From the NCBI GenBank assembly GCA_021781695.1, contig JAJXWG010000001.1, forward strand, positions 1-32,865: 32,865 nt of DNA, written 5' to 3'. This document shows positions 32,820-32,865 of the stretch, piece after piece. Made by a program: the position numbers and the translations under genes. This DNA comes from Pseudomonadota bacterium. GTDB lineage: Bacteria > Pseudomonadota > Gammaproteobacteria > Burkholderiales > Gallionellaceae. Numbering within the stretch: position 1 is the stretch's first letter; each line of letters begins with the position of its first letter. A model generated the notes under the pieces. It searched no databases and was not told the origin of the DNA. It saw nothing but the letters and a program-made list of their open reading frames with translations.

Positions 32820-32865
32820 GCCGTTCATTCGGCGACTTTATTTTGCCGTCTGTCGGCGGCATTGC

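Noticed and set aside
32820..32865. Start of a further gene or terminator at the right edge
   Set aside because: Only 46 bases are available; a short GCCG/CGGC pairing is visible without a T-tract and no start with a ribosome-binding site can be supported.

Overview
The window is a gene-dense bacterial chromosome segment, moderately GC-rich, made almost entirely of housekeeping genes in orders typical of Betaproteobacteria: mrcA <> pilMNOPQ-aroK-aroB-dgt, and carA-carB-greA-(yhbY)-rlmE-ftsH-folP-glmM. The protein sequences and several accessory genes (a TorT-like binding protein next to a diguanylate cyclase, a PsiF-repeat protein, many short AGTAGC-type intergenic palindromes) suggest a member of the Nitrosomonadales, perhaps Gallionellaceae. 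That placement is an inference from gene order and protein resemblance; no rRNA gene is present. No CRISPR array, tRNA, rRNA, transposase or prophage gene was seen, and no gene-free stretch exceeds 300 bases.

Layout. 1-518 (minus): 5' part of the penicillin-binding protein 1A gene, divergent from the type IV pilus alignment operon pilMNOPQ (669-5752), whose genes overlap by 4 nt or lie within a few nt of each other. A rho-independent terminator follows pilQ, then aroK, aroB and a dGTPase-like gene (5823-8604) with ATGA overlaps. Next comes a minus-strand orphan encoding a TPR plus ATP-grasp protein (8613-10049), the potassium transporter kup (10181-12046, plus), and a minus-strand two-gene unit encoding a TorT-like periplasmic binding protein and a membrane diguanylate cyclase (12056-15018). 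Two small genes follow: a secreted PsiF-repeat protein (plus) with a clear promoter and terminator, and a stand-alone cyclic-nucleotide-binding-domain protein (minus).

16340-26565 holds carA-carB (pyrimidine and arginine precursor carbamoyl phosphate), greA (transcript cleavage factor), yhbY (ribosome assembly, minus), rlmE (23S rRNA methylation), ftsH (membrane protease), folP (folate) and glmM (cell-wall amino sugar). 26566-30480 carries gluQ (tRNA-Asp modification), clpA-clpS (N-end-rule proteolysis) on the minus strand and a divergent cold-shock gene. The window ends with an asmA-family gene (30627-32819).

The most unusual signals are not protein families. First, an inverted pair of about 90-bp palindromic elements brackets greA: one copy supplies the last codons and stop of carB and a perfect TATAAT upstream of greA, the other fills the greA/yhbY convergent gap. 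A related hairpin sits between ftsH and folP, ending 2 nt before the folP start. Second, a terminator-like hairpin with a T-tract lies between the probable promoter and the ribosome-binding site of the cold-shock gene, suggesting leader control or a small leader RNA. Third, the TorT-like protein is translationally coupled to a diguanylate cyclase rather than to a TorS-type kinase, suggesting a ligand-sensing c-di-GMP system. I found no wholly new multi-gene system; these three are the best candidates for follow-up.
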